Positions 36,280 to 44,914 of a stretch of DNA of 64,000 nt are shown here, one piece after another. This DNA is from Solitalea lacus. Its GTDB lineage: Bacteria > Bacteroidota > Bacteroidia > Sphingobacteriales > Sphingobacteriaceae. Position 1 is the first letter of the stretch. Every line of letters begins with the position of its first letter. The position numbers were made by a program, and so were the translations under genes. The notes under the pieces were generated by a model, which was not told the DNA's origin, did no database searches, and worked only from the letters and a program-made list of their open reading frames with translations. The stretch is from positions 1,426,001 to 1,490,000 of the forward strand of contig NZ_CP091740.1 in the NCBI RefSeq assembly GCF_022014595.1, in the 5' to 3' direction.

Positions 36280-39186
36280 ATGAAACACAATTACCAGAGA
36301 TTTTGGCTTTTAACAGCCTTTTTTCTGCTATTGCAAACTGTGGCCTTTGCCCAAAATGTAATAACAGTGAGCGGAACAGTGAAGGATAAGGCCACCAGAG
36401 AAACCTTGCCTGCAGTAAGTATTACCCTGAAAGGTAAAAACACGGGTACATCAACTGATAACAAAGGTAACTTCACCCTAAAAACAAATACCCCGCCTCC
36501 ATTTGTATTAATAGTAAACTCAATAGGTTTCAAAAGTCAGGAGATGACTGTTTCGGGGGCAACCAACAGCTTAATAATTGAATTAGAAACCCAAACAATT
36601 TTAGGACAAGAAGTTGTTGTCGCTGCATCTCGTGTTGAAGAGAAAATACTTGAATCACCTGTTTCAATTGAAAAGATGGGAGTTCAAGCTATTAAGAATG
36701 CTCCAGCTCCTTCTTTTTACGATGCCCTGGCAAACTTAAAAGGGGTTGAGATGAGTGCTCAGTCGTTAACTTTTAAATCTGTTAACACTAGAGGTTTTAA
36801 TGCCAATGGTAATACACGTATGGTTCAATTAATTGACGGTATGGATAACCAAGCTCCAGGCTTAAACTTCTCAGTTGGTAATATTGTTGGAATTACCGAG
36901 CTTGATCTTGAAAACGCCGAATTACTGCCAGGTGCTTCATCTGCATTATACGGTCCAAACGCGATTAATGGTATTGTTCTTTTAAATAGCAAGAGTCCAT
37001 TTAATTATCAAGGATTTAGTGCTTTACTTAAAGGTGGCATGTTAAGTGAGTCAAACCGTAGCAAAACCAACACTCCATACTATGATGTTGCTTTACGTTA
37101 CGCAAAAGCTTTCAATAATAAATTCGCTTTCAAAGTGAACTTTGCAATGCTAAATGCAGACGATTGGCAAGCTAGTGATATGCGTGACCAAAGTTTATTG
37201 AATGGCTTCACACTTGAAAATGGAGCTCAATTTGCAAATCCTGCGTATAACGGAGTGAATACTTATGGTGACGAACTTAATTTCAATATGTATGATCGTC
37301 TATTGCCAGCAGCATTAACTACTGGAAATCCACTGGGTGATAATATTAAGCAATTGTCTAATGCTACTGGCGGTGTCCTTACTCCTCAAGCTATTTTTGA
37401 TGGAATGATGCCATCAAGAAATAATTCTTACGTATCTCGTACAGGTTATAATGAAAGAGATCTGACCGATTACGATACTAAAAATATTAAGGTTAATGGT
37501 GCATTACATTATCGCATTAATGAGAATATAGAAGCTTTTGTTCAAGGAAGTTATGGATATGGAACAACCGTTTATACTGGTGCCGACCGTTACTCAATTA
37601 AAAACTTCAGCATGGGTCAATATAAGGCAGAGATAAAAGGAAGTAACTTCTATGTTCGTGCATATACAACTCAGGAGCGCGCTGGAGATAGCTATGCCTC
37701 AGGAACTTTAGGAGCAGGTATTAATGAAGCTTGGAAACCAAGTCAATCATGGTTCCAGCAATATTTTGGAGCTTATGCCTTAGGTGCATTAACAACATAT
37801 TCTTCTACATTTCAAGCTAAATATCAGGAAGGGATGTTAGGCGGTAAACCTCAACCCGTGGCATTTGCTGAGGCTGTTCAGGCTGCAACAATTGCTTCAA
37901 AAGGAGGATATCCGACCTATAGTACACAGGCACGTAATGCTGCTGATAACGGAAGATTAATTCCTGGTACTGCTGCGTTTGATGCTGCTGCTAAAACTGT
38001 TCGCGAGAAAGCTATCCCTGGTGATGCAAGTGGGGTAGGAGCTCGCTTTGCAGACAGAACTAACCTTTACCAAGTGGAAGGTATGTACAATTTCATGAAC
38101 GAAATTAAGTTTATGGAAATGTTAGTTGGCGGTAACTACAGAATTTATGATTTGAACTCTGAGAAAACCTTATTTGCTTTAGATGAGAACGGCCAAGAGT
38201 TTGATATTAAAGAATGGGGTGCTTACCTTCAGTTAGGTAAAAAAGTATTGGATGATCAATTGAAACTTTCAGGTTCATTGCGTTACGATAAGAATATGAA
38301 CTTTAAGGGTCAATTCTCTCCTCGTCTTTCTGCTGTTTTGACTGTTGCGAAAGATCATAATATCAGAGCTTCATACCAAACAGGTTTCCGCATTCCAACT
38401 ACTCAAAATCAATACATTGATTTATTAACTCCTCAGGCGCGTTTAATTGGAGGTTTGCCGTTTTTACGTGAGCGTTATGGTTTAAATAGCGGTCCATTAT
38501 ATTCACTCGAGTCAGTTCAGGCCGGATCACCTAAACAATACCAGTTTAGAGACTTCAACCCAGAGAAAGTCGTTTCTTATGAGTTAGGATACAAGGCATT
38601 GGTAAACAGAAAACTGTTGGTTGATGCTTATGTATACAAAAGTGATTATAAAAACTTTATCGGTACGCAAGTTGTAATTCAACCAGTAAGTTCAACACAA
38701 CAAAATGTTTTCTCTTTCCCGGTTAATAACACTAAAACAATAAACACTTGGGGCTGGGCATTAGGATTAGATTATTCATTACCTTCTAATTTTGTAGTTG
38801 GAGGTAATGTTTCATTTAATAAGCTTACTAATGAAAAAGATTTAGGTGGATTATATGCTGAGTATAACACTCCTGAATACCGTTTCAACGTTTATGCTGG
38901 TAACCGTAATATTGCAAATTCAAACTTTGGATTTAATGTTACTTACAGATGGCAGGATGAATTTATCTGGCAATCAACTTTTGTTGGTGTAAACTTACAA
39001 GCAGCAAATGGAGCCTTAATTCCTTCATATGGCAGTTTAGATGCTCAAGTTACCAAAGCATTCCCGAAAGCTAAGACTACTATTAAATTGGGTAGCTCTA
39101 ACTTGTTGAATAAATCATACAGACAGGCTTGGGGTAACCCATTAGTAGGAACTACTGGTTATATTTCAATAGGTTATAATTTATAA
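36280..39186 (+). CDS. TonB-dependent outer-membrane receptor
   Basis: A 968-residue outer-membrane uptake channel. A signal peptide is cleaved at AFA/Q (residues 22-25). The carboxypeptidase-regulatory-like domain covers about 28-105 (VSGTVKDKATRETLPAVSIT), the plug about 115-235 (SVNTRGFNANGNTRMVQLID, ALYGPNAINGIVLLNSK), and the rest is the barrel, ending GYISIGYNL. No SusD-like gene follows. Downstream are beta-phosphoglucomutase and a GH31 glucosidase, so an alpha-glucan or maltooligosaccharide substrate is possible, but a strong terminator lies between and the link is inference. Confidence 0.93.
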   Translation: MKHNYQRFWLLTAFFLLLQTVAFAQNVITVSGTVKDKATRETLPAVSITLKGKNTGTSTDNKGNFTLKTNTPPPFVLIVNSIGFKSQEMTVSGATNSLIIELETQTILGQEVVVAASRVEEKILESPVSIEKMGVQAIKNAPAPSFYDALANLKGVEMSAQSLTFKSVNTRGFNANGNTRMVQLIDGMDNQAPGLNFSVGNIVGITELDLENAELLPGASSALYGPNAINGIVLLNSKSPFNYQGFSALLKGGMLSESNRSKTNTPYYDVALRYAKAFNNKFAFKVNFAMLNADDWQASDMRDQSLLNGFTLENGAQFANPAYNGVNTYGDELNFNMYDRLLPAALTTGNPLGDNIKQLSNATGGVLTPQAIFDGMMPSRNNSYVSRTGYNERDLTDYDTKNIKVNGALHYRINENIEAFVQGSYGYGTTVYTGADRYSIKNFSMGQYKAEIKGSNFYVRAYTTQERAGDSYASGTLGAGINEAWKPSQSWFQQYFGAYALGALTTYSSTFQAKYQEGMLGGKPQPVAFAEAVQAATIASKGGYPTYSTQARNAADNGRLIPGTAAFDAAAKTVREKAIPGDASGVGARFADRTNLYQVEGMYNFMNEIKFMEMLVGGNYRIYDLNSEKTLFALDENGQEFDIKEWGAYLQLGKKVLDDQLKLSGSLRYDKNMNFKGQFSPRLSAVLTVAKDHNIRASYQTGFRIPTTQNQYIDLLTPQARLIGGLPFLRERYGLNSGPLYSLESVQAGSPKQYQFRDFNPEKVVSYELGYKALVNRKLLVDAYVYKSDYKNFIGTQVVIQPVSSTQQNVFSFPVNNTKTINTWGWALGLDYSLPSNFVVGGNVSFNKLTNEKDLGGLYAEYNTPEYRFNVYAGNRNIANSNFGFNVTYRWQDEFIWQSTFVGVNLQAANGALIPSYGSLDAQVTKAFPKAKTTIKLGSSNLLNKSYRQAWGNPLVGTTGYISIGYNL

Positions 39187-39209
39187 TATTTACTTATAGA
39201 AAAGTTGAG

Positions 39210-39249
39210 GATGGCATTACTAAGAAATTGGTAATGCCATCTGTTTTTT
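39210..39249 (+). terminator. Terminator after the TonB receptor
   Basis: GATGGCATTAC (39210-39220) pairs with GTAATGCCATC (39231-39241), then TGTTTTTT. Confidence 0.92.
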
Positions 39250-39314
39250 AGCGTTTCAGGAATGAAACCGTTTGTAAATCAGAGATTTCTTGCCGATATT
39301 CAATAAAGCTTAAA

Positions 39315-39989
39315 ATGTATATGATTATGTCACCCATCAAAGCCTGTATTTTTGACCTTGACGGGGTTATTGTTGATACTTCAATTTATCATTATTTATC
39401 ATGGAGGCGTTTAGCCAATGAGCTGGGCTTCGATATTACCCGCGAAGATAATGAGCAGCTTAAAGGTATTAGTCGCATGGAATGTTTGCGTATAATTTTA
39501 AGCATTGGAGGTGTCTCAACATCAGCCGATCAGCTTTATGAGTTGGCTGAAAAAAAGAACCTATGGTATCTGGAGCATGTTCAAACCATGACCCCAAATG
39601 AGGTGCTGCCAGGGGTTGTTGAGTTTATGGATTATGTTAAACAAGCCGGAATCAGGATTGCAATTGCTTCAGCTAGTAAAAATGCAGGTAAAATTTTAGA
39701 AAAGGTTGGCTTGATGGATCGGTACGAGGTACTGGTTGATGGAAATGTGGTTTCTAAAGCTAAACCTAATCCGGAAATTTTTCTCCGTTCTGCCAGAGAA
39801 CTGGGAGTTGCTCCGGTAAATTGCATTGTGTTTGAAGACGCGATTTCGGGAATTCAAGCTGCTCATAATGCCGGAATGCGTTCGGTAGGTGTTGGCGATG
39901 AGAAAATACTTAAGAATGCTCATTTGGTTGTTCCTACTTTAGGAGCAATGAGTATGGATGAGTTGCTTGCACTGCAAAATTTTGCGTAA
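39315..39989 (+). CDS. pgmB: Beta-phosphoglucomutase (HAD superfamily)
   Basis: Interconverts beta-glucose 1-phosphate and glucose 6-phosphate. 224 residues with the HAD motifs FDLDGVIVD (nucleophile D14, acid/base D16), IASASKN, SKAKPNPEIF and VFEDAISGI; the cap helix LKGISRMECLRIIL is typical of beta-PGM. Three in-frame ATGs occur at 39315, 39321 and 39327; the last (MSPIKACIF) is nearest to usual family length. The usual supplier of its substrate, a GH65 maltose phosphorylase, is not in the window. It lies 109 bases before a GH31 glucosidase gene. Confidence 0.9.
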   Translation: MYMIMSPIKACIFDLDGVIVDTSIYHYLSWRRLANELGFDITREDNEQLKGISRMECLRIILSIGGVSTSADQLYELAEKKNLWYLEHVQTMTPNEVLPGVVEFMDYVKQAGIRIAIASASKNAGKILEKVGLMDRYEVLVDGNVVSKAKPNPEIFLRSARELGVAPVNCIVFEDAISGIQAAHNAGMRSVGVGDEKILKNAHLVVPTLGAMSMDELLALQNFA

Positions 39990-40098
39990 AACAGCTGTGT
40001 TTTTGGTATCAGTTTTAAATCTATATTGATTTAAAATTCGATTAATTTTCAAAGTGTTATATTTACACTTATTGACTTTATCAAGATTGATAATTGTA

Positions 40099-42573
40099 AT
40101 GATGGAAAACCTAACAAACATCAATAACCTTATTGACCCGGATTTAAAATTGAAAGAGAATCAGCATACAGAAGAAGGGGAAAAGTTTTTAAACAACCCT
40201 ATTGTTACAGTTGGTCCTGTTACCAAGCAATACCTGAGATCTGTTAAAAGCTATGTTACAGATGGTAATCGCTTTGTGTTTTCTGATGGGGTATCTAAAG
40301 TTCAGATTTCAGTAATTAGTGACGAAATTATTAGGGTACGTATGGCGCCCCAAGGTACTTTCTTGGCCGATTTTTCTTATGCCATAAATGGATATCCGCA
40401 TAAAATTACTCTGGTAAAGTTTGCTGAAGATGAAAATATCTATAAGATTTCAACTCCCAAAGTTAATTGCATAATAACCAAGGCTGATTTTCTGATAAGC
40501 TTTACTGATAGCAATAACCACATGATGAATGCTGATGCCAAAGCAATGCACTTTGAAGAAAATGTGCAATTTGGAGGTTACTACGTGTATTGCAGTAAGG
40601 TTTGTACCAATACGGAGGATTTTTATGCTTTAGGAGATAAACCAACAGAGTTTAACCTTAGAGGCAAGCGACTGGTACTATGGAATACTGATACATATGC
40701 ATTTGCCAAAAATCAGGATCCTTTATATCGCAGTATTCCGTTTTATATTGGCCTTAATGAAGGAAAGAGTTATGGTATTTTTTTTGATAACACTTTTAAA
40801 ACTCATTTTGACTTTGCCGTTGAACTGAAAGATCGCAGCAGCTTTTGGTCTGATGGAGGAGAGTTAAATTACTACTATATCCACGGTCCCGAAATGATGG
40901 ATGTTGTAAAACGATATTCTCAGCTAACCGGTACGCATCAAATGCCGCCTATGTGGGCATTAGGCTTTCATCAGTGTCGCTGGAGTTATTATCCCGATAG
41001 TAAGGTGAAAGAGATTGCACAAACGTTTAGGGATAAGAAAATTCCGTGTGACGCAATTTATCTTGATATTGATTACATGAATGGTTACCGCTGTTTTACC
41101 TGGAACCAACGTTATTTTCCTGAACCTAAAAAGTTGCTGGGTGATTTGAAGGACATCGGTTTTAAAACAGTAGTAATTATTGATCCGGGAATAAAGGTGG
41201 ATGATAACTACTGGGTATTTAAGGAAGGCAAGTCGAACAATTATTTCTGTCGCCGGAGTGATGACTATTTTATGGAGGGGAATGTGTGGCCGGGCCGCTG
41301 TCAGTTTCCTGATTTTACCAACCCGAAAGTTCGTGATTGGTGGGGTTGGTTATTCAAAGAATTGCTAGAAACTGGTGTTGACGGAATTTGGAATGACATG
41401 AATGAGCCTGCGGTATTTGGATCGGGTACATTTCCTGATGATGTTCGTCATAATTTTGACCATCATCGGGGCTCTCATCGTAAGGCCCATAATGTTTACG
41501 GAATGCAAATGGTACGGGCGACTTACGAAGGTTTGAAAAAGCTTCAGAAAAATAAACGACCCTTTACCATAACTCGTGCCGGTTATTCAGGTGTGCAACG
41601 CTATTCATCTGTTTGGACCGGTGATAACGTGGCTACTTGGGAGCATCTGAAGCTGGCTAATATTATGTGTCAACGTTTAAGTATTTCCGGAATATCCTTT
41701 TGTGGAACAGATATTGGAGGATTTACTGGTGAGCCAGATGGTGAATTATTCACTCGGTGGATTCAGTTAGGCGTATTTACACCGTTAATGAGAGCGCACT
41801 CGGCAGGAGATACCCGCGAGCGGGAACCATGGTCGTTTGGTGAGCCATTTGAAGGTATCTGTCGTAAGTTTATAGAGCTACGTTATAAATTGATGCCTTA
41901 TTTGTATTCGGCATTTTGGCAACATTATAAATATCAGCTTCCCGTTGTTCGTCCGATTGTAATGTTAGAATCTCATGAACATATTAATCACTATCGGGAG
42001 GACGAGTTTTCATTTGGAGATAATATTTTAGTTTGCCCTGTTTTGCAACCTTCAATACACAACCGGAAGGTTTATTTACCCCAAGGTGCCTGGTATGATT
42101 ACTGGACGAATCAAAAATATTCAGGTGGAAAGGAATTTGTTATAAGTACCCCACTTGACAGTATGCCGATTTTTGTAAAGGCTGGCGCTGTTATACCTGA
42201 AATGGAAGTGATGCAATACACTGACGAGTTTGAGCTCGAGGAGCTCTTCCTGAAAACCTGGTTTTCTGTGCATCCAGTTAAATCAGTTTTGTACGAAGAT
42301 CATGGGGATACGTTTGCTTATCAACAGGATATTTTTCTTGAAAAAACATTCAATGTGTTTGGAAGTAATGGCTCTTTAATAATAGAACAAGTAATGGACG
42401 GCTTGTATACTCCACGTTACGAAAAATACAGACATATCATATACGGATTGCCATTTAAAGTAAGTAAAGTTTTGATAGATGGTAAGGAGCAGAAAAAATA
42501 TAGTTTAGATACAAGAAATGTATTGGAATTTTCAAGTTCTAAAAAGTTTAAAAAGATCGAGATTTTGGCATAA
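40099..42573 (+). CDS. Glycoside hydrolase family 31 alpha-glucosidase
   Basis: An 824-residue GH31 enzyme from this start, with no clear signal peptide, so probably cytoplasmic. An N-terminal beta-sandwich (RFVFSDGVSKVQISVISDE) leads into the catalytic barrel with PPMWALGFHQCRWSYYPD, the nucleophile D433 in GIWNDMNEPA and the acid/base D509 in SVWTGDNVATWEHL. The final beta domains carry GAWYDYWTNQKYSGG. It releases glucose from alpha-linked oligosaccharides. The start is one of two tandem ATGs (40099, 40102), because the longer frame from 40054 adds an atypical hydrophobic lead. Probably works with the upstream pgmB in maltodextrin use. Confidence 0.93.
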   Translation: MMENLTNINNLIDPDLKLKENQHTEEGEKFLNNPIVTVGPVTKQYLRSVKSYVTDGNRFVFSDGVSKVQISVISDEIIRVRMAPQGTFLADFSYAINGYPHKITLVKFAEDENIYKISTPKVNCIITKADFLISFTDSNNHMMNADAKAMHFEENVQFGGYYVYCSKVCTNTEDFYALGDKPTEFNLRGKRLVLWNTDTYAFAKNQDPLYRSIPFYIGLNEGKSYGIFFDNTFKTHFDFAVELKDRSSFWSDGGELNYYYIHGPEMMDVVKRYSQLTGTHQMPPMWALGFHQCRWSYYPDSKVKEIAQTFRDKKIPCDAIYLDIDYMNGYRCFTWNQRYFPEPKKLLGDLKDIGFKTVVIIDPGIKVDDNYWVFKEGKSNNYFCRRSDDYFMEGNVWPGRCQFPDFTNPKVRDWWGWLFKELLETGVDGIWNDMNEPAVFGSGTFPDDVRHNFDHHRGSHRKAHNVYGMQMVRATYEGLKKLQKNKRPFTITRAGYSGVQRYSSVWTGDNVATWEHLKLANIMCQRLSISGISFCGTDIGGFTGEPDGELFTRWIQLGVFTPLMRAHSAGDTREREPWSFGEPFEGICRKFIELRYKLMPYLYSAFWQHYKYQLPVVRPIVMLESHEHINHYREDEFSFGDNILVCPVLQPSIHNRKVYLPQGAWYDYWTNQKYSGGKEFVISTPLDSMPIFVKAGAVIPEMEVMQYTDEFELEELFLKTWFSVHPVKSVLYEDHGDTFAYQQDIFLEKTFNVFGSNGSLIIEQVMDGLYTPRYEKYRHIIYGLPFKVSKVLIDGKEQKKYSLDTRNVLEFSSSKKFKKIEILA

Positions 42574-42587
42574 ACAAGCTTCAATAT

Positions 42588-42618
42588 AAGCCGATGGATA
42601 AAGTTCATCGGCTTTTTT
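42588..42618 (+). terminator. Terminator after the GH31 gene
   Basis: AAGCCGATG pairs with CATCGGCTT, followed by a T run. Confidence 0.9.
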
Positions 42619-42636
42619 ATTCGATTCGAGCAAGAA

Positions 42637-42999
42637 CTAACAATCTTCCATAACAAAAATTGCATTCTTGTTTAGATCGAAAAAGCCAAATTCATGGGTT
42701 TGCCAAGGTGTATTACGCCTCAGCAGTTCGGGAGTAACGGTTCCGCGTTGTACAAATTCGTTAAATAATGGTTCAATATTTTCAGTATGAATTCTAATTA
42801 CAGAACCACCAAATAAAGGATCATCATCCGTATCAGCATGCCATTGCAAATGCAAAACAAGCTGTTCTCTGTAAAGTACGGCATACATAGTATCTGCGTA
42901 ATAGGTTTCAAAACCAGTCTTTTCTTTATACTAGGCAATGTCTCTATCAATATTAGCGGAAGGTAATACCGGAATTATTTTTAGGAGTTCGGTGTTCAT
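42637..42999 (-). pseudogene. VOC (glyoxalase/bleomycin-resistance fold) protein gene broken by an amber codon
   Basis: The frame from ATG 42999 reads MNTELLKIIPVLPSANIDRD, then IA, TAG (42931-42933), then YKEKTGFETYYADTMYAVLY and on, without shift, to the natural stop at 42637. In relatives the interrupted position is a Trp (IAWYKE), so one G-to-A change (TGG to TAG) explains the break. The downstream part contains LHLQWHAD and EFGFFDLNKNAIFVMED, typical of vicinal-oxygen-chelate proteins. The remaining frame from 42888 lacks the first beta unit. Probably a recent pseudogene; a sequencing error is possible. Confidence 0.85.
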
Positions 43000-43029
43000 G
43001 TGATAGGCGTTTTGACCTTCTTCGAGTAT

Positions 43030-43248
43030 CTACTTTCGGCTTTTGGGATTTTCGTTTCTCATCTTTGAGATCCACATGGATACGGATACAATAACGGTGA
43101 TCCCAAATAATATAAAAAATGCAAGATGATAGTTACGGACAAAACTCGAAAAATAACTACCAATTAGGAGGTAAGCACTTGCAATGCAAAGCTTTAACGG
43201 AATTAACTCAGTATTGGTCCAAGTGGTTTTACGATTGAAAAAGTTCAT
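43030..43248 (-). CDS. Small membrane protein, unknown
   Basis: 72 residues with two hydrophobic segments (about 16-36 and 41-59) and a charged C terminus (MRNENPKSRK). No known family. It lies between the flavodoxin-like gene and the broken VOC gene on the same strand, spaced by about 30 bases on each side, and is perhaps in one transcript. Confidence 0.55.
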   Translation of the reverse strand: MNFFNRKTTWTNTELIPLKLCIASAYLLIGSYFSSFVRNYHLAFFILFGITVIVSVSMWISKMRNENPKSRK

Positions 43249-43281
43249 TTTTTAAGCTTTCAATTTTATTATTAAATTTTT

Positions 43282-43800
43282 CTATACAGCTTCATTCGTT
43301 ACAATGCTTTTTTTATTAATTAAGTCTACAAATTTCATTAACTCCTCTGTAGGATCTTGGTCCGTAATCGTATGAACGTTTCCAATATAATTCATACCTA
43401 AATATTTCGCAGTCTCAATAAACGGAAGCCAAAAGTTTTCTCCTAAGTGGTCGCCAATGGAGGAACTCAAAACAGCCATGTTTTTATTTCTTAATTTTCT
43501 GCCCAACTCTTTCTCATTATCAAGTAAGTCTGTAAATCGATCAAAAAATACTTTCATTACTCCACTCATAGAATACCAATAAACGGGTGTTGCAAAAACT
43601 AAAGTGTCATAATTGTCTATGATCCTATGCATTAGTTTTAAATAATCATCCTTATTGTTTTTATGTTCATAGTCATATTGACTAATGTTAAAATCACCTA
43701 AGTCTAGAATGTCAAAGCCGGATAGTGAATTTAATATATCTACTGCTTTTTGGGTATTACCGTTTTTTCTTGAACTTCCGAGTATAATTAGCTTTTTCAA
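43282..43800 (-). CDS. Flavodoxin-fold NAD(P)H-dependent oxidoreductase
   Basis: A 172-residue FMN reductase-type protein. The phosphate-binding loop of FMN is LGSSRKNGNTQKA (residues 7-19), and the flavin-stacking region is FATPVYWYSMSGVMKVFFDR (about 69-88). Such enzymes reduce quinones, flavins or nitro compounds with NAD(P)H. It is preceded by an antibiotic-monooxygenase-like gene 28 bases upstream on the same strand, so an operon for handling reactive aromatics or quinones is plausible. Confidence 0.85.
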   Translation of the reverse strand: MKKLIILGSSRKNGNTQKAVDILNSLSGFDILDLGDFNISQYDYEHKNNKDDYLKLMHRIIDNYDTLVFATPVYWYSMSGVMKVFFDRFTDLLDNEKELGRKLRNKNMAVLSSSIGDHLGENFWLPFIETAKYLGMNYIGNVHTITDQDPTEELMKFVDLINKKSIVTNEAV

Positions 43801-43828
43801 TATAAGTTTTGTTGAAATTAATTGGTTA

Positions 43829-44146
43829 TTAGCTTATGTCTGGAATCCCAGCAAATACTTCAAAATGCTGCACTTTTTCTTCAAATTCTAAAAGAAAGTC
43901 GGCATCTTCCGGATAATACTTTGCTTTTTCAATATCGTCCCCCGCAAAGTTTCTAATCACATCAAGATTTTTCCAATAAGTTATGAGTTGAAAATGTCCT
44001 TCATTATCCTTAATATTTCTTAAAAAAGATAATCCTTTAAAGCCTTTAGTGTTTTGGTAGTCAGGAATAGCAACCCGTTTCAAAAAGTACGTGTAACGTT
44101 CAAAGTTTGCTATGCTTGTCTTACCATGCCAAATTCTTGCAATCAT
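43829..44146 (-). CDS. Antibiotic biosynthesis monooxygenase (ABM) domain protein
   Basis: A small dimeric ferredoxin-like fold protein, 105 residues from MIARIWHGKT; an alternative ATG at 44167 adds seven residues. ABM features are the first strand TMIARIWHGKT, the central KGFKGLSFLRN and ITYWKNLDVIRNFAGDD, and the acidic end FEEKVQHFEVF. Family members oxidise quinones or degrade heme, or have no known activity. It is the first gene of the minus-strand set here, with a 10-bp palindrome upstream (44181-44212) that could be an operator. Confidence 0.8.
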   Translation of the reverse strand: MIARIWHGKTSIANFERYTYFLKRVAIPDYQNTKGFKGLSFLRNIKDNEGHFQLITYWKNLDVIRNFAGDDIEKAKYYPEDADFLLEFEEKVQHFEVFAGIPDIS

Positions 44147-44180
44147 TGTTTTGTTTTTAAAGTTCATTTACATTGCTTCC

Positions 44181-44212
44181 TTAGATACTTTTTGTCAAGA
44201 ATAAGTATCTAA
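44181..44212. promoter_or_regulatory. Operator-like inverted repeat in a divergent promoter region
   Basis: TTAGATACTT (44181-44190) and AAGTATCTAA (44203-44212) are perfect inverted half-sites about two helical turns apart, between the ABM gene and the metal-efflux genes. Possible binding site of a dimeric regulator; no regulator gene is adjacent. Confidence 0.5.
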
Positions 44213-44330
44213 GCTAACGGCCGACTATCAGAACCTTAATTTAGTTAATTATCTTTTTGAATTAAATTAATAGATGTAATGCAATTTTGTAACGTTTTAA
44301 AAGCATTTTCTTCAATTCAATTCTAATAAT

Positions 44331-44338
44331 TACATTTG
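44331..44338 (+). promoter_or_regulatory. -7 element TACATTTG of the metal-efflux locus
   Basis: Full TAnnTTTG match 11 bases before the start codon of the first gene. The leader would be only a few bases long. Confidence 0.5.
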
Positions 44339-44349
44339 AAACGCAACAT

Positions 44350-44730
44350 ATGAGAAAAAAAGTAATCATACCGCTGCTTTCATTTGTCATTTTCCTGGGC
44401 GCCATTTCTCCAGGGTTTGATCTTTGTTGCTTTATTCCAACCTATATTAAAACCATTCAGGATTTCCTAAACCATCACCAAGATCAGGGAATGTCATTGG
44501 TGGAGTATGTTGATCATATCAATACCGATAAGGAACATACCGGAAAAGCATGCAATCAAGAAGCGTTAAAGTGCAGTTTTTGTACTCAAGTACATATTCT
44601 GATTATTAATGAGTTTAACTCTCATGCTATTTCTTGCCGCGTAAGCCCTATTGAAAAAACGGAGTTAGGCTATCAATCGAATTATTCTTCATTATTCTCC
44701 AAATACATCTTTCAGCCCCCTCGGGTTTAA
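44350..44730 (+). CDS. Cys/His-rich exported small protein of the metal-efflux locus
   Basis: 126 residues with an N-terminal hydrophobic export segment (about 5-22) and a periplasmic part rich in potential metal ligands: a CC pair at residues 26-27, HH near 42, EHTGKAC around 69 and CSFCTQVH near 78. No domain recognised. Comparable proteins often precede CzcA-type pump genes in this phylum. Its position suggests metal binding or sensing in the periplasm. The C-terminal YIFQPPRV is characteristic in look but of unknown use. Confidence 0.65.
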   Translation: MRKKVIIPLLSFVIFLGAISPGFDLCCFIPTYIKTIQDFLNHHQDQGMSLVEYVDHINTDKEHTGKACNQEALKCSFCTQVHILIINEFNSHAISCRVSPIEKTELGYQSNYSSLFSKYIFQPPRV

Positions 44731-44914
44731 ATCACTAATCCTTATTTTTTGTCGATACGCTGAGCCTGCTCAGAGTTTATAATTATGTATTAGCGATTTA
44801 CAAGAAAGGTAAATTCGGTAATTAGTCAATGCCTTAAACTTGTCCGGATTTTTTAATTCGAACGCTTTCAGCATTAGCTAATGATCATTTACCAATAACC
44901 TAATAACCCAAAAT

